From contig DATJLQ010000200.1 in assembly GCA_035509415.1 (NCBI GenBank), positions 1-12,083 on the forward strand: a DNA stretch of 12,083 nucleotides, given 5' to 3'. Of this stretch, positions 1-7,298 are shown one piece after another. Both the position numbers and the translations under genes were made by a program. Under the pieces are notes generated by a model. It searched no databases, was not told where the DNA came from, and saw nothing but the letters and a program-made list of their open reading frames with translations. Source of the DNA: DATJLQ01 sp035509415. GTDB lineage: Bacteria; Pseudomonadota; Alphaproteobacteria; JACZXZ01. Position 1 is the first letter of the stretch; each line of letters begins with the position of its first letter.

Positions 1-1086
1 CTCCTCGCCGACGATGCGCGGATCGAGCACGCGCGAGGTCGAATCGAGCGGGTCGACCGCGGGATAGATGCCGAGCTCGGCGATCTGGCGCGAGAGCACG
101 GTGGTCGCGTCCAGGTGCGCGAACGAGGTCGCGGGCGCCGGGTCGGTCAGGTCGTCGGCCGGCACGTAGATGGCCTGCACCGACGTGATCGAGCCCTTCT
201 TGGTGGTGGTGATGCGCTCCTGAAGTGCGCCCATGTCGGTCGCGAGCGTGGGCTGGTAGCCCACCGCCGACGGGATGCGGCCCAACAGCGCCGACACCTC
301 CGAGCCCGCCTGGGTGAAGCGGAAGATGTTGTCGACGAAGAACAGCACGTCCTGGCCTTCCTGGTCGCGGAAATATTCCGCGACCGTGAGACCCGAGAGG
401 CCGACCCGCGCGCGCGCGCCCGGCGGCTCGTTCATCTGGCCGTAGACGAGCGCCACCTTGGAGCCCGGCCCGTCGAGCTTGATGACGCCCGATTCGATCA
501 TCTCGTGATAGAGGTCGTTGCCCTCGCGCGTGCGCTCGCCCACGCCGGCGAACACCGAGTAGCCGCCATGCGCCTTGGCGACGTTGTTGATCAGCTCCAT
601 GATCAGCACCGTCTTGCCCACGCCGGCACCGCCGAAGAGGCCGATCTTGCCGCCGCGCGGATAGGGCTCGAGCAGGTCGATGACCTTGATGCCGGTGACC
701 AGAATCTCGACCTCGGTCGACTGGTCGATATAGGCCGGCGCCGGACGGTGGATCGGCAAGTGATGCTGCGCGCCGACGGCGCCGCGCTCGTCGACCGGAT
801 CGCCGATCACGTTGATGATGCGTCCGAGGCACTCGGCGCCCACCGGCATCATGATCGGCGAGCCCGTGTCGCGCACCTCCGCACCGCGCACGAGGCCGTC
901 GGTCGTGTCCATGGCGATGGTACGCACCGTGCTCTCGCCCAGATGCTGCGCCACTTCGAGCACGAGCCGCCGGCCCTGGTTCTCGAGCTCGAGCGCGTTC
1001 AGGATCTCGGGCAGGTCGCCCTCGAAGCGCACGTCGACGACGGCGCCCGTGATTTGCGTGATCGTGCCGACGAGATTCTTGGCCAT
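1..1086 (-). CDS. atpD: F1 ATP synthase beta subunit, 3' part missing
   Basis: Beta subunit of the F1 sector; it carries the catalytic nucleotide sites that make ATP from ADP and phosphate at the inner membrane. The first 362 residues are present and the rest (the family is about 470-480 residues) lies beyond the left edge, so the DELSEED region is not visible. Seen in the sequence: start MAKNLVGTITQ; P-loop GGAGVGKT at residues 152-159 with Lys158; the GERTREGNDL segment after it; Walker B VLFFVDN with Asp252; and the ADDLTDPAP segment near the truncation. The ATG at 1086 has a GGAG ribosome site at 1093-1096, 6 nt upstream. The gene follows atpG by 43 bp, as last-but-one gene of an expected atpHAGDC operon. 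The identification is secure. Confidence 0.97.
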   Translation of the reverse strand, partial: MAKNLVGTITQITGAVVDVRFEGDLPEILNALELENQGRRLVLEVAQHLGESTVRTIAMDTTDGLVRGAEVRDTGSPIMMPVGAECLGRIINVIGDPVDERGAVGAQHHLPIHRPAPAYIDQSTEVEILVTGIKVIDLLEPYPRGGKIGLFGGAGVGKTVLIMELINNVAKAHGGYSVFAGVGERTREGNDLYHEMIESGVIKLDGPGSKVALVYGQMNEPPGARARVGLSGLTVAEYFRDQEGQDVLFFVDNIFRFTQAGSEVSALLGRIPSAVGYQPTLATDMGALQERITTTKKGSITSVQAIYVPADDLTDPAPATSFAHLDATTVLSRQIAELGIYPAVDPLDSTSRVLDPRIVGEE

Positions 1087-1129
1087 GGTCTTCTCCAGTC
1101 CCTTGTCTTGGTCCCCGCGTCCGGCCGTC

Positions 1130-2017
1130 CTAGACGGCCTCGGCGCCCGAGATGATCTCGATGAGCTCCTTGGTGATGATCGCCTGGCGCGTGCGGTTGT
1201 AGTTGAGGGTGAGCCGGTTGATCATGTCGCCCGCGTTGCGCGTCGCATTGTCCATCGCGGTCATCCGGGCACCCTGCTCGGACGCGTTGTTCTCCAAGAG
1301 TGCCCGGAAGAACTGGACCGCGAGGTTGCGCGGCAGCAGGTCCGCCAGGATCTCGGTCTCCTCGGGCTCGTACTCGTAGACCGCACCCCCGCCCTTCGCG
1401 GCCTCGACCGGCTTCCCGCCCGCCGGATGGAAGGGGACGATCTGCTGGCGCGTCACGACCTGGGAGATCGCGGAGCGGAACCTGTTGTAGATGATGGTGC
1501 AGACGTCGAACTCGCCCGCCCGGAACATGGTCGCGATGCGCCGTCCGAGCTCGTCGGCGGTCGCGAAGGTGATGCGCGGGCGGCCCACATCCTGGACCGT
1601 GTCGATGATGAGGGACGCGAAGTCGCGCCGCAGCTGGTCGCGCGCCTTGCGGCCGACGCACAGGATCTTGACGCTCTTCCCGGTCTCGATGAGCGCTCGG
1701 ATGAGGCGCCGGGAGTCGCGCACGATCGACGAGTTGAAGCTGCCGCAGAGCCCGCGGTCGGCGGTCATGACGACCACGAGATGGACGTCCTCCTTCCCGG
1801 TGCCGACGAGGAGCGGCGGCGCTCCCGGTCGGCCCGCCATGCTCGCGGCGAGTGCGCGCAGCACGGCATCCATGCGCTCGGCATAGGGCCGCGCCGCCAT
1901 GGCCTGCTCCTGGGCGCGGCGCAGCTTCGCCGCCGACACCATCTTCATGGCCGACGTGATCTTGCGCGTCTGCTTGACGCTCGCGATGCGCTGTCTGAGG
2001 CTCTTGAGGCTCGGCAT
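1130..2017 (-). CDS. atpG: F1 ATP synthase gamma subunit
   Basis: Central rotary shaft of F1, which couples proton-driven rotation of the c-ring to conformational change in the beta subunits. The protein has 295 residues, normal for the family. Diagnostic segments are the N-terminal helix starting MPSLKSLRQRIASVKQT and continuing KITSAMKMVSAAKLRRAQ, the MTADRGLCGSFNSS motif in the Rossmann-like middle domain, and the C-terminal helix with MTAMDNATRNAG and ELIEIISGAEAV. The two terminal helices form the coiled coil that enters the alpha3beta3 ring. The ATG at 2017 has only a weak GGAA site at 2023-2026. It lies 44 bp after atpA and 43 bp before atpD. It ends with TAG at 1130-1132. No oddities were seen. 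Confidence 0.97.
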   Translation of the reverse strand: MPSLKSLRQRIASVKQTRKITSAMKMVSAAKLRRAQEQAMAARPYAERMDAVLRALAASMAGRPGAPPLLVGTGKEDVHLVVVMTADRGLCGSFNSSIVRDSRRLIRALIETGKSVKILCVGRKARDQLRRDFASLIIDTVQDVGRPRITFATADELGRRIATMFRAGEFDVCTIIYNRFRSAISQVVTRQQIVPFHPAGGKPVEAAKGGGAVYEYEPEETEILADLLPRNLAVQFFRALLENNASEQGARMTAMDNATRNAGDMINRLTLNYNRTRQAIITKELIEIISGAEAV

Positions 2018-2061
2018 GCGCGTTCCGGTTCCGGGCGGTCCCTAGGGGCGGCGCGTGGCGC

Positions 2062-3591
2062 TCAGGCGAATTTCTTGACGAAGCCGACGAGGAGCGACTT
2101 GAGATTCTCCTCGGTCGCGGGCTTGAGCTCGCGGTCGGCGCGGATCGCGTCCAGGATCGGCTTCGAGCCGGCCCTGAGCTCGCCCAGCAGCGCCGTCTCG
2201 AAGCGCCCGATGTCCTCGATCTTGATGCCGTCGAGATAGCCGCGCACGCCCGCGAAGATCACGGCCACCTGCTCCTCGACCGGCATGGGCTGGTACTGGT
2301 CCTGCTTCAGGAGCTCGGTCAAGCGCGAGCCGCGCGCGAGCAGCTTCTGCGTCGCGGCGTCGAGGTCGGAGGCGAATTGGGAGAAGGCCGCCATCTCGCG
2401 GTACTGGGCGAGCTCGAGCTTGATGCGCCCCGCGACCTGCTTCATCGCCTTGATCTGCGCCGCCGAGCCGACCCGGCTCACCGAGAGGCCGACATTCACC
2501 GCGGGCCGGATGCCGGCGTAGAACAGGTCGGTCTCGAGGAAGATCTGGCCGTCGGTGATCGAGATCACGTTGGTCGGGATGTAGGCCGAGACGTCGTTGG
2601 CCTGGGTCTCGATCACGGGCAGCGCCGTGAGCGAGCCGGCGCCGTTGGCGTCGCTCATCTTGGCCGCGCGCTCGAGGAGCCGGCTGTGCAGGTAGAACAC
2701 GTCGCCCGGATACGCCTCGCGCCCCGGCGGGCGGCGCAGCAGGAGCGACATCTGGCGGTACGCGACCGCCTGCTTCGAGAGGTCGTCGTAGAAGATCACC
2801 GCGTGCATGCCGTTGTCGCGGAAGAACTCGCCCATGGCGCAGCCGGTATAGGGGGCGAGGAACTGGAGCGGGGCGGGCTCGGACGCGGTCGCGGCGACCA
2901 CGATCGAGTATTCCATGGCGCCGAAATCCTCGAGCGTCTTCACGAGCTTCGCCACACTCGAGCGTTTCTGGCCGATCGCGACGTAGACGCAATAGAGCTT
3001 GCGCTTCTCGTCGCCCGACGCGTTGATCGAGCGCTGGTTGATGATGGTGTCGACCGCGATCGCGGTCTTACCGGTCTGGCGGTCGCCGATCACGAGCTCG
3101 CGCTGGCCGCGCCCGATCGGGATCAGGCTGTCGATCGCCTTCAAGCCCGTCTGCATCGGCTCGCTCACCGACTTGCGCGGGATGATGCCCGGCGCCTTGA
3201 CCTCGACCCGGCTCATCTTCACGTCCGTGAGCGGGCCCTTGCCGTCGATCGGGTCGCCGAGCGCGTCGACCACGCGGCCGAGCAAGCCCTTCCCCACCGG
3301 CACCTCGACGATGGCGCCGGTACGCTTCACCACGTCGCCTTCCTTGATGGTGCGGTCGTCGCCGAAGATCACCACGCCGACATTGTCGCTCTCGAGATTG
3401 AGCGCCATGCCGCGGATGCCGCCCGGGAACTCGACCATCTCGCCGGCCTGCACCTTGTCGAGCCCGTAGACGCGCGCGATGCCGTCGCCGACGGAAATCA
3501 CCTGGCCGACCTCGGCGACGTCCGCCTGGGTGTCGAAGTCGGCGATCTGCTGTTTCAGGATGGCGGAGATTTCCGCCGCGCGGATTTCCAT
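2062..3591 (-). CDS. atpA: F1 ATP synthase alpha subunit
   Basis: Non-catalytic nucleotide-binding subunit that alternates with beta in the F1 hexamer and supplies the arginine finger to the catalytic site. The protein has 509 residues, the usual length. Seen: N-terminal helix beginning MEIRAAEISAILKQQI, which contacts the delta subunit; beta-barrel with VGDGIARVYGL; P-loop GDRQTGKT at residues 169-176; Walker B region HAVIFYDDLS with Asp269-Asp270; and the VSRVG motif with Arg373, the likely arginine finger. The ATG at 3591 overlaps the atpH TGA (ATGA, 1-nt overlap), and an AAAGG site lies 9 nt upstream at 3601-3605, inside atpH, so translational coupling is likely. The wording of the GDDRTIKEGDVVKRTGA segment fits alphaproteobacteria. 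Confidence 0.98.
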   Translation of the reverse strand: MEIRAAEISAILKQQIADFDTQADVAEVGQVISVGDGIARVYGLDKVQAGEMVEFPGGIRGMALNLESDNVGVVIFGDDRTIKEGDVVKRTGAIVEVPVGKGLLGRVVDALGDPIDGKGPLTDVKMSRVEVKAPGIIPRKSVSEPMQTGLKAIDSLIPIGRGQRELVIGDRQTGKTAIAVDTIINQRSINASGDEKRKLYCVYVAIGQKRSSVAKLVKTLEDFGAMEYSIVVAATASEPAPLQFLAPYTGCAMGEFFRDNGMHAVIFYDDLSKQAVAYRQMSLLLRRPPGREAYPGDVFYLHSRLLERAAKMSDANGAGSLTALPVIETQANDVSAYIPTNVISITDGQIFLETDLFYAGIRPAVNVGLSVSRVGSAAQIKAMKQVAGRIKLELAQYREMAAFSQFASDLDAATQKLLARGSRLTELLKQDQYQPMPVEEQVAVIFAGVRGYLDGIKIEDIGRFETALLGELRAGSKPILDAIRADRELKPATEENLKSLLVGFVKKFA

Positions 3592-4151
3592 CAGCCGATA
3601 CCTTTCATCGCAAGCTGGAGCCGTTGAAGTTTGCTTTTGAGCGAGCTGTCGACCATGCGCGAGCCGACCTTGACGACGAGGCCGCCGAGGAGCGTGGGGT
3701 CGGTCTTGAGGTTGAGGTTGACGGCCTTGCCCATCGCCTTGGCGAGCTGCCCCTTGAGGGAGTCGATCTGCTCGGGCCCGAGCGGCTGGGCCGAGGTCAC
3801 GTCGGCCGAGATCTCGCCGCGGCGCGCGGCGAGGGTCGCGAGGTAGGCCGCGATCATTTGCGGCAGGAGGAACAGGCGCCGGTTCGCCGCCGCCACGCCC
3901 ACGAAGTGGCGCACGGTCGAGCCCAGCGCCGCGCGCTCGAGAATCGAGGCCATCGCCTTCGCCTGCGCCTCGCGCGCAATGAGCGGGCTGCGTATGAGGC
4001 GCCGCAAATCGTCGCTCTCCTCGATGAGCCGGCCGAGGGCCGCGAGGTCGCGCGCGACGGAGTCGAGCTCCTTCCCCTCGTCGGCGAGCTCGTAGAGTGC
4101 CGCCGCGTAACGGCCGGCGATGCCGGAAAGGCCTGTCGCTTCCGAAGCCAC
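3591..4151 (-). CDS. atpH: F1 ATP synthase delta subunit (OSCP homologue), GTG start
   Basis: Subunit on top of F1 that ties the alpha3beta3 crown to the F0 b-subunit stator. I chose the GTG at 4151, giving 186 residues, close to the family norm. The product then starts MASEATGLSGIAGRYAAALY, with the conserved A-GRYA-AL pattern about ten residues in, and a GAGG ribosome site sits 7 nt upstream at 4159-4162. The frame stays open upstream to a GTG at 4337, but that adds 62 low-complexity Arg/Gly/Pro-rich residues not expected in AtpH. Seen: helical N-terminal domain, then the conserved C-terminal GGLVVKVGSRMVDSSLKSKL segment (residues 157-175). First gene of the F1 operon; its stop overlaps the atpA start. 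Confidence 0.95.
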   Translation of the reverse strand: MASEATGLSGIAGRYAAALYELADEGKELDSVARDLAALGRLIEESDDLRRLIRSPLIAREAQAKAMASILERAALGSTVRHFVGVAAANRRLFLLPQMIAAYLATLAARRGEISADVTSAQPLGPEQIDSLKGQLAKAMGKAVNLNLKTDPTLLGGLVVKVGSRMVDSSLKSKLQRLQLAMKGIG

Positions 4152-4158
4152 GCGCCTA

Positions 4159-4162
4159 CCTC
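4159..4162 (-). promoter_or_regulatory. Ribosome binding site that fixes the atpH start
   Basis: GAGG on the minus strand, 7 nt before the GTG at 4151. It is the reason for preferring this GTG over upstream in-frame starts, together with the position of the conserved AtpH N-terminus. Confidence 0.6.
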
Positions 4163-4295
4163 GTGATGCCCCATGAGGACGCCGTCGTTCCGGTACGGCT
4201 CTCGTCCGCGCGTCCCGAAAGTCCGGCTCTCGTGCAACCCCATCGCCCGCAAGCTCGACCGATCGGGTCGGATCGATGGCGGACGCACCCCCTCG

Positions 4296-4315
4296 CGGGC
4301 GGGATTCACCGCCCG
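4296..4315. repeat. Perfect 7-bp inverted repeat in the atp leader
   Basis: CGGGCGG (4296-4302) and CCGCCCG (4309-4315) are exact inverted copies around a 6-nt loop, next to a run of five A on the plus strand (five T ahead of it on the minus, i.e. atp, strand). Because the T run precedes the stem in the atp direction, and A follows it on the plus strand, it is not a standard intrinsic terminator for either strand. It could be an mRNA leader hairpin or a protein-binding dyad; the function is unknown. Confidence 0.5.
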
Positions 4316-4330
4316 AAAAAGCGCTGTTTC

Positions 4331-4360
4331 GTAACACAGGAACTGGGGCCGCGCAACCAA
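4331..4360 (-). promoter_or_regulatory. Weak candidate promoter for the atp operon
   Basis: On the minus strand TTGGTT (4360-4355) stands 18 bp before TGTTAC (4336-4331), which is preceded by TG two bases upstream. The match to sigma-70 consensus is about half of the positions in each box, so this is only a candidate. If used, transcription would begin near 4324 and give a leader of about 170 nt that contains the dyad at 4296-4315. Confidence 0.22.
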
Positions 4361-4429
4361 GTCAGGGCGCGACCATTTGCCTCGCGGAGGCGCCGATTTC
4401 CGCGCTTTTCCGGGCGATTCCGGGGGGTC

Positions 4430-5539
4430 CTAGCGGGCCCCCTCCTTGCGCTCCATGGCTTTCCTTCGGGCGAAGATCGGATTGCGCCTCAAGAAGAACA
4501 TCGCGACCGTCGGCGCCAGCACCTGGAGCGTCAGCCGCAAGGCGCGCCGACGCGCGAGGCCGGCGCGCCGGAGGCCCCAATAGAGCGTCCAGCGGCGCCA
4601 GAAGGAGAGACGCGGCACCACGCGCAGGAGCTTGAACTGGCGCGCGTAGGCGCGCACGACCCCCGACAACTCGTCGGCGCGCGCGCGCGCGATGCGCCCC
4701 TCGCGCGCGAACTTGTCGAGGTCGCGCAGCATGAAGCCGGGGACCATCACCTTCTCGCGCAGGAATCTGCGGTACCAGCTGCTGAGGTCGCGCCCGCTCC
4801 AGCCGTAGCGGATCGGGCCGCTCATATTGTCGAGATGGACGCGGCGCCGCACCAGGAGCTCGGGAATGGCCGCCATCCGCCCGATGAGAAGACAGCGGAA
4901 CCCGATCACCATGTCGTCGCCCTGACGCAGGCCCGCGAGCGAGACGCCCGCCTGGTAGACCGAGCGGCGATGGGCCGAGACCGCCCCTTGCGGCCCCGCG
5001 ATCTCGAGCGCGAGATTCTCGGGCGTCCAGAGCGCGTCGGGCTCCTGGGCCGCGGAGGTCTCGGGCGGAAGATCGATCGTGCGCCCCTCCTGGTCGATGA
5101 GATCGAAGAAGCAGCCGACGCCGAGGAGGTCCGGTCCGCCGTCGCGGAACGTCTCGTAGATGCGCTGGCACCGGTTCGGCATCGAAATGTCGTCGGCGTC
5201 GGCGAAGACGATGATCTCGCCCGGCGAGAGCGCCATCACGCGGTCGTTCTGCTCGCCCAGGCCGACGTTCTTCTCGTTGCGCGACAGGATGACGCGGTGC
5301 GGGCCGCGATAGGCGGCGGCCATCCTTTGCGCGATCTCGAAACCGCCGTCGCTCGAATTGTCGTCGATGAACACGATGTCGATCGGCGCGTAGGTCTGGG
5401 CGAAAGCGCTCTCGAGCGCCGCCTCGACGAACGGCGCGTTGTTGTAATGGCGCATCGCGACGGTGATGAGCGGCCGGTCCGCGCTCCCTGGCGCGGCCGG
5501 GCCCGGACGCGTTGCGGGGGGCCCTTCGGCGGCACTCAT
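4430..5539 (-). CDS. Family 2 glycosyltransferase, GT-A fold
   Basis: Inverting sugar transferase that probably uses a nucleotide-sugar donor; the acceptor is unknown. From the ATG at 5539 it has 369 residues. Seen: the GT-A start ITVAMRHYNNAPFVEAALES, FIDDNSSDGG with Asp59-Asp60 (nucleotide binding), the metal-binding DADD at 114-117 in VFADADDISMPNRC, and GDDM at 207-210, where an acidic catalytic base is expected. The last about 60 residues are rich in Arg, Trp and Leu and may sit on the membrane, but there is no clear set of transmembrane helices as in DPM-type enzymes. The start is uncertain: an ATG at 5557 and a GTG at 5584 are also in frame, and none has a well-placed ribosome site. 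It is divergent from the GT39-like gene and upstream of atpH on the same strand. Cell-surface glycan synthesis is an inference. Confidence 0.85.
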   Translation of the reverse strand: MSAAEGPPATRPGPAAPGSADRPLITVAMRHYNNAPFVEAALESAFAQTYAPIDIVFIDDNSSDGGFEIAQRMAAAYRGPHRVILSRNEKNVGLGEQNDRVMALSPGEIIVFADADDISMPNRCQRIYETFRDGGPDLLGVGCFFDLIDQEGRTIDLPPETSAAQEPDALWTPENLALEIAGPQGAVSAHRRSVYQAGVSLAGLRQGDDMVIGFRCLLIGRMAAIPELLVRRRVHLDNMSGPIRYGWSGRDLSSWYRRFLREKVMVPGFMLRDLDKFAREGRIARARADELSGVVRAYARQFKLLRVVPRLSFWRRWTLYWGLRRAGLARRRALRLTLQVLAPTVAMFFLRRNPIFARRKAMERKEGAR

Positions 5540-5573
5540 GGCGCCAGCATGTAGCATAACCTCGGCGCCGATC

Positions 5574-5611
5574 AAGCGCCGCACCGGCGGCGGCCGCGTG
5601 CGGCGGCGCTT
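5574..5611. repeat. 9-bp inverted repeat in the divergent spacer
   Basis: AAGCGCCGC (5574-5582) and GCGGCGCTT (5603-5611) are exact inverted copies with 20 nt between; the stem can be lengthened by AC/GT if three bases bulge. Right after it lies an 11-bp odd dyad CGCGG-T-CCGCG (5613-5623), and then the palindrome CCTATAGG (5629-5636). The spacer serves two divergent promoters, so these may be operator sites or simply GC-rich self-complementarity. The left arm lies just upstream of the preferred GT2 start and would fall inside that gene only if the GTG at 5584 were used. Confidence 0.45.
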
Positions 5612-5636
5612 GCGCGGTCCGCGAGCGGCCTATAGG
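5610..5636 (+). promoter_or_regulatory. Weak candidate promoter for the GT39-like gene
   Basis: TTGCGC (5610-5615) and TATAGG (5631-5636), with a short 15-bp spacer. The -10-like box is the only AT-rich spot in the divergent spacer and is placed sensibly for a start codon at 5691. The box sits in the palindrome CCTATAGG, so it reads the same on the minus strand, where no matching -35 box was seen. Confidence 0.22.
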
Positions 5637-5690
5637 TTGATCGGCCGCCGGGAGTCCCGGACCCGGCTTCCTCGAGCGAACGGGCCGACG

Positions 5691-7295
5691 GTGCAAGCTC
5701 AAGAACGGCACGAGGCTTCCCCAAGGCGGCGCGCGCTTGCACCCTGGTGTGCGTTCGCGGCACTCCTCGCACTCGACCTCGTGCTGCGCTTTCCGAGCTT
5801 CTTCCGCAGCGTCATCGACTGGGACGAGACCATCTACTTCATGATGGCCGAGGCGTGGCGCGCCGGCCACCTGCCCTACACGACGCTGTGGGACATCAAG
5901 CCCATCGGCCTGTTCGCGATCTTCGCCGTCTTCCAGACGATCTTCGGCGACCACGTCTATGCGATGCGCATCGCGAGCATCGTCGCGAGTGCGGCGACCG
6001 GCTTCCTCCTGTGCCTGATCCTTCGTCGCCTCGACCGCGCCCCCGGCGGGCCGCGTTGGAGCTTCGGCCTCTTCGGCGGCATCGTCTACGTGCTGTGCTC
6101 GATCTTCGACGGCGGCATATCGGCGAACGCCGAGCTGTTCTTCGCGCCCTTCACGAGCGGCGCCGTGCTGCTTGCGCTCGCCCCGCGCTGGCGCGCACGA
6201 CCGGCGCTCCAGGCGTTCGTCGCGGGGTTGCTCATCGGCGTCGCGGGCGCTGTCAAATACGTGGCGCTGGCGGAGGGTCTTCCGGTCCTGATGGCACTGC
6301 TGCTCGCCGCGGGCGACGCGCGCGGAAGCCTCGGTCGCCGCCTCTGGACGGCGCTATGGCCGCTCGTCCTCGGCGCCGCGATCCCGCTCCTCCTTCCGGT
6401 GCCGCTTTATTGGCTCACCGGCCATCTTCAGGACTTCCTCGACAACACCGTCTATTCGGTGCTGCGGCGCGCGGAGATCGGCTATCCATTCCATGTCGGG
6501 CGCGCGCTGATGGCGTGGGTCAACCAGATCCGGACCTTGTCGCCGCTTTATCTCGCGGCGGCTTTTCTCGTCCTCGCGACCCTCGGGCGCAGGGATGCCG
6601 GGCGGCCCGGCTTCCTCGGCGCCCGGGATGCGCTCGCGAGTGCCGTGATCCTCTCGTGGCTCCTCGCCGCCTTCGTCGGCGTCGCCTCGCTCCAGTTCCG
6701 CTACGTGCATTATTTCCTCGAGCTCCTGCCGCCGCTCGCGGTCGCGACCGGATGGGTTGCGATGCGCCTCCTCGACGGCGCGGGCACGCGCGCGCGCGCG
6801 GCCGTGGCCGCCATCCTCGCCCTCGTGCTCGCGGCCCAGCTCTCGAGCGCCGCCTCGATCGAGAAGGAGACGCTCAAGCCCGTGGTCAATGCCAAGATGC
6901 CCGGCATCGGATGGCTCCGGGACGGCCCCGCCCAGATCGCGGCCGCGATCCGTCCCGAGCTCGCGGCCCATCCCGGCGCCATCCTCTACGTGTTCGATTA
7001 CGAGCCGATCCTCTACCATCTTGCGCGCGCGGTGCCGCCCACGCGCTACGCCTGGCCCGCCTATCTCGTATCGCGCAAGCTCGCGCAGTTCTCGAACATC
7101 GACGTCGCGCGCGCGTTCGACGCGATCATGGCCCAGAAGCCCTATCTCATCGTCGTCGCCCGCAACACGACCTGGCACTCGCCCGAGGACCACACCCACG
7201 TCGCTTATGCGCGTATCGGGCCCGAGCTCGCGGCGCATTACGAATTGTGGAAGACCTTCGACGAGGCTTGGGTGTATCGGCGGCGCGCGCCCTAG
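5691..7295 (+). CDS. GT39/PMT-like membrane glycosyltransferase
   Basis: Likely polytopic inner-membrane transferase that moves a sugar from a polyprenyl-phosphate donor to a lipid or protein on the periplasmic side (GT-C fold, ArnT/PMT_2 relatives). From the GTG at 5691 it has 534 residues. Seen: a basic N-terminus, a first membrane span at about residues 19-37, then the loop motif DWDE at 43-46, which matches the conserved acidic residue of GT-C enzymes, followed by DIKPIG. About nine more hydrophobic spans follow, up to residue 385, including the RYVHYFLELLPPLA segment typical of this family. A soluble C-terminal part of about 150 residues ends at TAG 7293-7295. The start is weak: the frame is open to 5463, a TTG lies at 5637, and no good ribosome site was seen. 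An ATG at residue 51 would cut off the first span and DWDE. The family call is firm, the substrate unknown. Confidence 0.85.
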   Translation: MQAQERHEASPRRRALAPWCAFAALLALDLVLRFPSFFRSVIDWDETIYFMMAEAWRAGHLPYTTLWDIKPIGLFAIFAVFQTIFGDHVYAMRIASIVASAATGFLLCLILRRLDRAPGGPRWSFGLFGGIVYVLCSIFDGGISANAELFFAPFTSGAVLLALAPRWRARPALQAFVAGLLIGVAGAVKYVALAEGLPVLMALLLAAGDARGSLGRRLWTALWPLVLGAAIPLLLPVPLYWLTGHLQDFLDNTVYSVLRRAEIGYPFHVGRALMAWVNQIRTLSPLYLAAAFLVLATLGRRDAGRPGFLGARDALASAVILSWLLAAFVGVASLQFRYVHYFLELLPPLAVATGWVAMRLLDGAGTRARAAVAAILALVLAAQLSSAASIEKETLKPVVNAKMPGIGWLRDGPAQIAAAIRPELAAHPGAILYVFDYEPILYHLARAVPPTRYAWPAYLVSRKLAQFSNIDVARAFDAIMAQKPYLIVVARNTTWHSPEDHTHVAYARIGPELAAHYELWKTFDEAWVYRRRAP

Positions 7296-7298
7296 CGC

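Larger units (their letters stand above)
4152..4429. other. Spacer between the GT2 gene and atpH: atp operon leader
   Basis: Both flanking genes read on the minus strand, so this 278-bp spacer must end one transcript or carry both. Seen: a 5-bp stem with 3-nt loop (GCCTC-GCG-GAGGC, 4379-4391) about 40 nt after the GT2 stop, without a U tract; a weak promoter candidate at 4331-4360; a perfect 7-bp dyad at 4296-4315; and the atpH ribosome site. No clear intrinsic terminator was found, so read-through from the glycosyltransferase gene into atpH is possible. I see no coding gene or recognisable small RNA in it. Confidence 0.6.

Noticed and set aside
115..3627. Long open plus-strand frames opposite atpD, atpG and atpA
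   Set aside because: Same GC-driven antisense effect; the products are low-complexity Arg/Asp/His-rich strings, and the minus strand encodes clear ATP synthase subunits.
1..4151. Incomplete ATP synthase operon as an anomaly (no F0 genes)
   Set aside because: Alphaproteobacteria normally keep the F0 genes at a separate locus, and atpC is expected just outside the left edge.
4296..4320. Hairpin plus homopolymer run as an intrinsic terminator
   Set aside because: On the plus strand the stem is followed by A, and on the minus strand the T run comes before the stem, so neither strand has the stem-then-U order.
4152..4337. A 62-residue N-terminal extension of AtpH from the GTG at 4337
   Set aside because: The added part has no similarity to the family and would make the protein 248 residues instead of about 185; the GTG at 4151 has a ribosome site and gives the usual N-terminus.
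5463..5690. Upstream extension of the GT39-like gene to 5463
   Set aside because: It would overlap the GT2 coding start by about 77 bp and adds an Arg/Gly/Pro-rich stretch; GT39-like proteins usually begin just before the first membrane span, as with the GTG at 5691.
6354..7238. Minus-strand open frame opposite the GT39-like gene
   Set aside because: Composition is dominated by Arg, Glu and Asp with no motif; the plus strand encodes membrane spans and the DWDE motif.
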